Shown here one piece after another: positions 63,016-64,000 of a stretch of 64,000 nt of DNA (position 1 is the first letter of the stretch; each line of letters begins with the position of its first letter). The position numbers and the translations under genes are program-made. The notes beneath the pieces are model-generated. The model had not been told where the DNA came from, did no database searches, and saw only the letters and a list, made by a program, of their open reading frames with translations. The stretch comes from PALSA-1353 sp050012375. GTDB lineage: Bacteria; Planctomycetota; Phycisphaerae; Tepidisphaerales; Tepidisphaeraceae. The stretch spans positions 1-64,000 of the forward strand of contig JBEKHH010000022.1 in NCBI GenBank assembly GCA_050012375.1, in the 5' to 3' direction.

Positions 63016-64000
63016 TCATTTCTGTGAATCGCGGGTCGTGGCCGACAACTGCTTGCGAAGCTGAGCGATGGCGGCGAGTCGTTCGGCCGGCGGCCCTTCG
63101 AGATTCAGTTGCACATCCCTGCCCACAGCGCGATCGAGGTGGTTGAGCGTCGCGACGCGAAGCGCGGCATCGTCGCTGGCCAGGCAATCCAAAAGAAAAT
63201 TCACGTCCATCCCCAGGGCCTTGGCCTGCGGCGCCGTGAGGGGAAAGAACCCGGCCAGGAGCTTGTCCGTGCGGGCTTTTTGCTCGGCCGACCAATTTCG
63301 CCGGTCAGCCGAGAACAGAAACAGCGCTGCCGGTTCGCCGATCTCGCGCAACGCCGCCTGGGCCCGCTGCCGCTGGGCATATTCACCGGCGTCGAGCTGC
63401 GCGATCAGCGGCGCCAGCCGCGACGCCAAATCGGGCGGCGGCTGCCAGACATCGGCCATCACCTGCCAGGCGACTTGCTCCTCCACGCCGAATACCGCCT
63501 GATCCTGATGGAATTGTCCAAACAGCGGGCGAAGATACTCCTCGAATTCGCGCGGATGTTCGCGCCGCAGCGCCGCCAGCGTCGGCGCGGACATCGCCAG
63601 GTTAACGATTGGGTCGCTCCCCTTGATCTTCTGAACGCGCAGCGTCAGAGGCTCTTCCTCGTTTGGATTCAGCGTCTCGATCAGCGAAATGGTTACAAGC
63701 TCGTCGGACGATTTGATGTCCTGCACGACCTGCAGGGACATGGGATTGTACAGCACCTGTAGATGCCGGCCGACCGGAATTGAGCCCGTTAATTCGTAAT
63801 ACTCGAACACCGGGCAAATGGGGACATGCCGCCGGGCACTCAAATGGCACAGAATGACGGAATCGCCGGGAAGATCGCTCAGCGGTATGCGCCCGTTGAC
63901 GGGTCCAGACTGGAGTATGGGCCAATCGGCGGCCAGGAACCCGGAAGTTTCGCTGAAATGGACGACCTGCGATATGGGGCGCTTCGCCAAAAGCGGAAAC
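63016..64000 (-). CDS. Unknown protein, partial (5' end outside window)
   Basis: The frame stays open to the right edge (FPLLAKRPISQVVHF), so the TTG at 63990 is probably internal. At least 327 residues; mixed sequence with a beta-rich first half (GRIPLSDLPGDSVILCHLSA, DELVTISLIETLNPNEEEPL, LTLRVQKIKGSDPIVNLAMS). The helical second half resembles HEAT-like repeats (LIAQLDAGEYAQRQRAQAAL, MDVNFLLDCLASDDAALRVA, LNHLDRAVGRD). No catalytic motif recognised. Planctomycetes carry many such HEAT-like proteins. Confidence 0.6.
   Translation of the reverse strand, partial: FPLLAKRPISQVVHFSETSGFLAADWPILQSGPVNGRIPLSDLPGDSVILCHLSARRHVPICPVFEYYELTGSIPVGRHLQVLYNPMSLQVVQDIKSSDELVTISLIETLNPNEEEPLTLRVQKIKGSDPIVNLAMSAPTLAALRREHPREFEEYLRPLFGQFHQDQAVFGVEEQVAWQVMADVWQPPPDLASRLAPLIAQLDAGEYAQRQRAQAALREIGEPAALFLFSADRRNWSAEQKARTDKLLAGFFPLTAPQAKALGMDVNFLLDCLASDDAALRVATLNHLDRAVGRDVQLNLEGPPAERLAAIAQLRKQLSATTRDSQK

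Overview
The window looks like chromosomal DNA of a GC-rich (about 60%) planctomycete, most plausibly of the class Phycisphaerae. The strongest pointers are the DUF1549/DUF1553 - DUF1501 - pre-peptidase (PPC) gene triplet at 19.8-25.3 kb, giant AsmA/DUF748 proteins, a PEP-CTERM remnant, and the general gene style. A lexA gene, an RNase P RNA and a FlgM-like protein are also present. No phage structural genes, CRISPR array or rRNA operon are visible.

Layout. 0-4.3 kb: the end of a CBS-domain protein, a serS tail remnant, a DnaJ-zinc-finger protein, and a stress/ion cluster (UspA, a ClC channel with a frameshift, and a second, divergent UspA broken by one amber codon). 5.0-7.0 kb: a lone large serine recombinase with a terminator. 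7.44 kb: tRNA-Val(GAC). The last 46 bp of this tRNA gene recur (45/46 identical) at 25.5 kb, so the 18 kb between may be an old integrated island. It holds an esterase, a lipoprotein/AsmA-like pair, a membrane protein, a slipin and the planctomycete DUF triplet. Gene debris (DUF393, IS66, IS5, PEP-CTERM, cardiolipin synthase, rhodanese) litters it, and a Fis-type regulator tail lies just outside its right edge.

26.0-31.5 kb: a nucleotide-metabolism pair, dcd and a B12-dependent ribonucleotide reductase (nrdJ). nrdJ is split by a 369-residue intein placed exactly before the catalytic NPCSE cysteine. 31.5-33.6 kb: a lower-GC cassette of a nucleotidyltransferase translationally coupled to a TIM-barrel protein, followed by a solitary HicB-like ORF. 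34.65-35.25 kb: a promoter, a c-di-AMP (ydaO/yuaA) riboswitch and an orphan 72-residue ORF. 35.3-37.6 kb: a SpoIIE-type phosphatase and a GNAT-like acyltransferase.

37.7-44.5 kb: a complete RND efflux locus, with an outer-membrane factor divergent from adaptor - pump - TetR regulator and palindromic operator candidates between the divergent promoters. 44.6-48.6 kb: a radical SAM/B12 protein resembling hopanoid C-3 methylase, a TauE/DUF1634 pair and an NAD-type isocitrate dehydrogenase. 48.6-51.3 kb: a PglX-like adenine methyltransferase bounded by perfect 30-bp direct repeats, lying between the isocitrate dehydrogenase and aconitase genes.

51.4-64 kb: aconitase, an ECF sigma/anti-sigma pair, rnpB, lexA, a PUR-alpha-like DUF3276 protein, argJ, a FlgM-like protein, an HAD phosphatase, a methyltransferase, a TPR lipoprotein, a DUF502 membrane protein and a truncated unknown. 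Palindromes built from tandem heptamers of the TGCCGAA type recur three times in this part.

The best candidates for new biology are the riboswitch-controlled small ORF, the nucleotidyltransferase/TIM-barrel cassette, the repeat-flanked methyltransferase, and the tRNA-bounded island.
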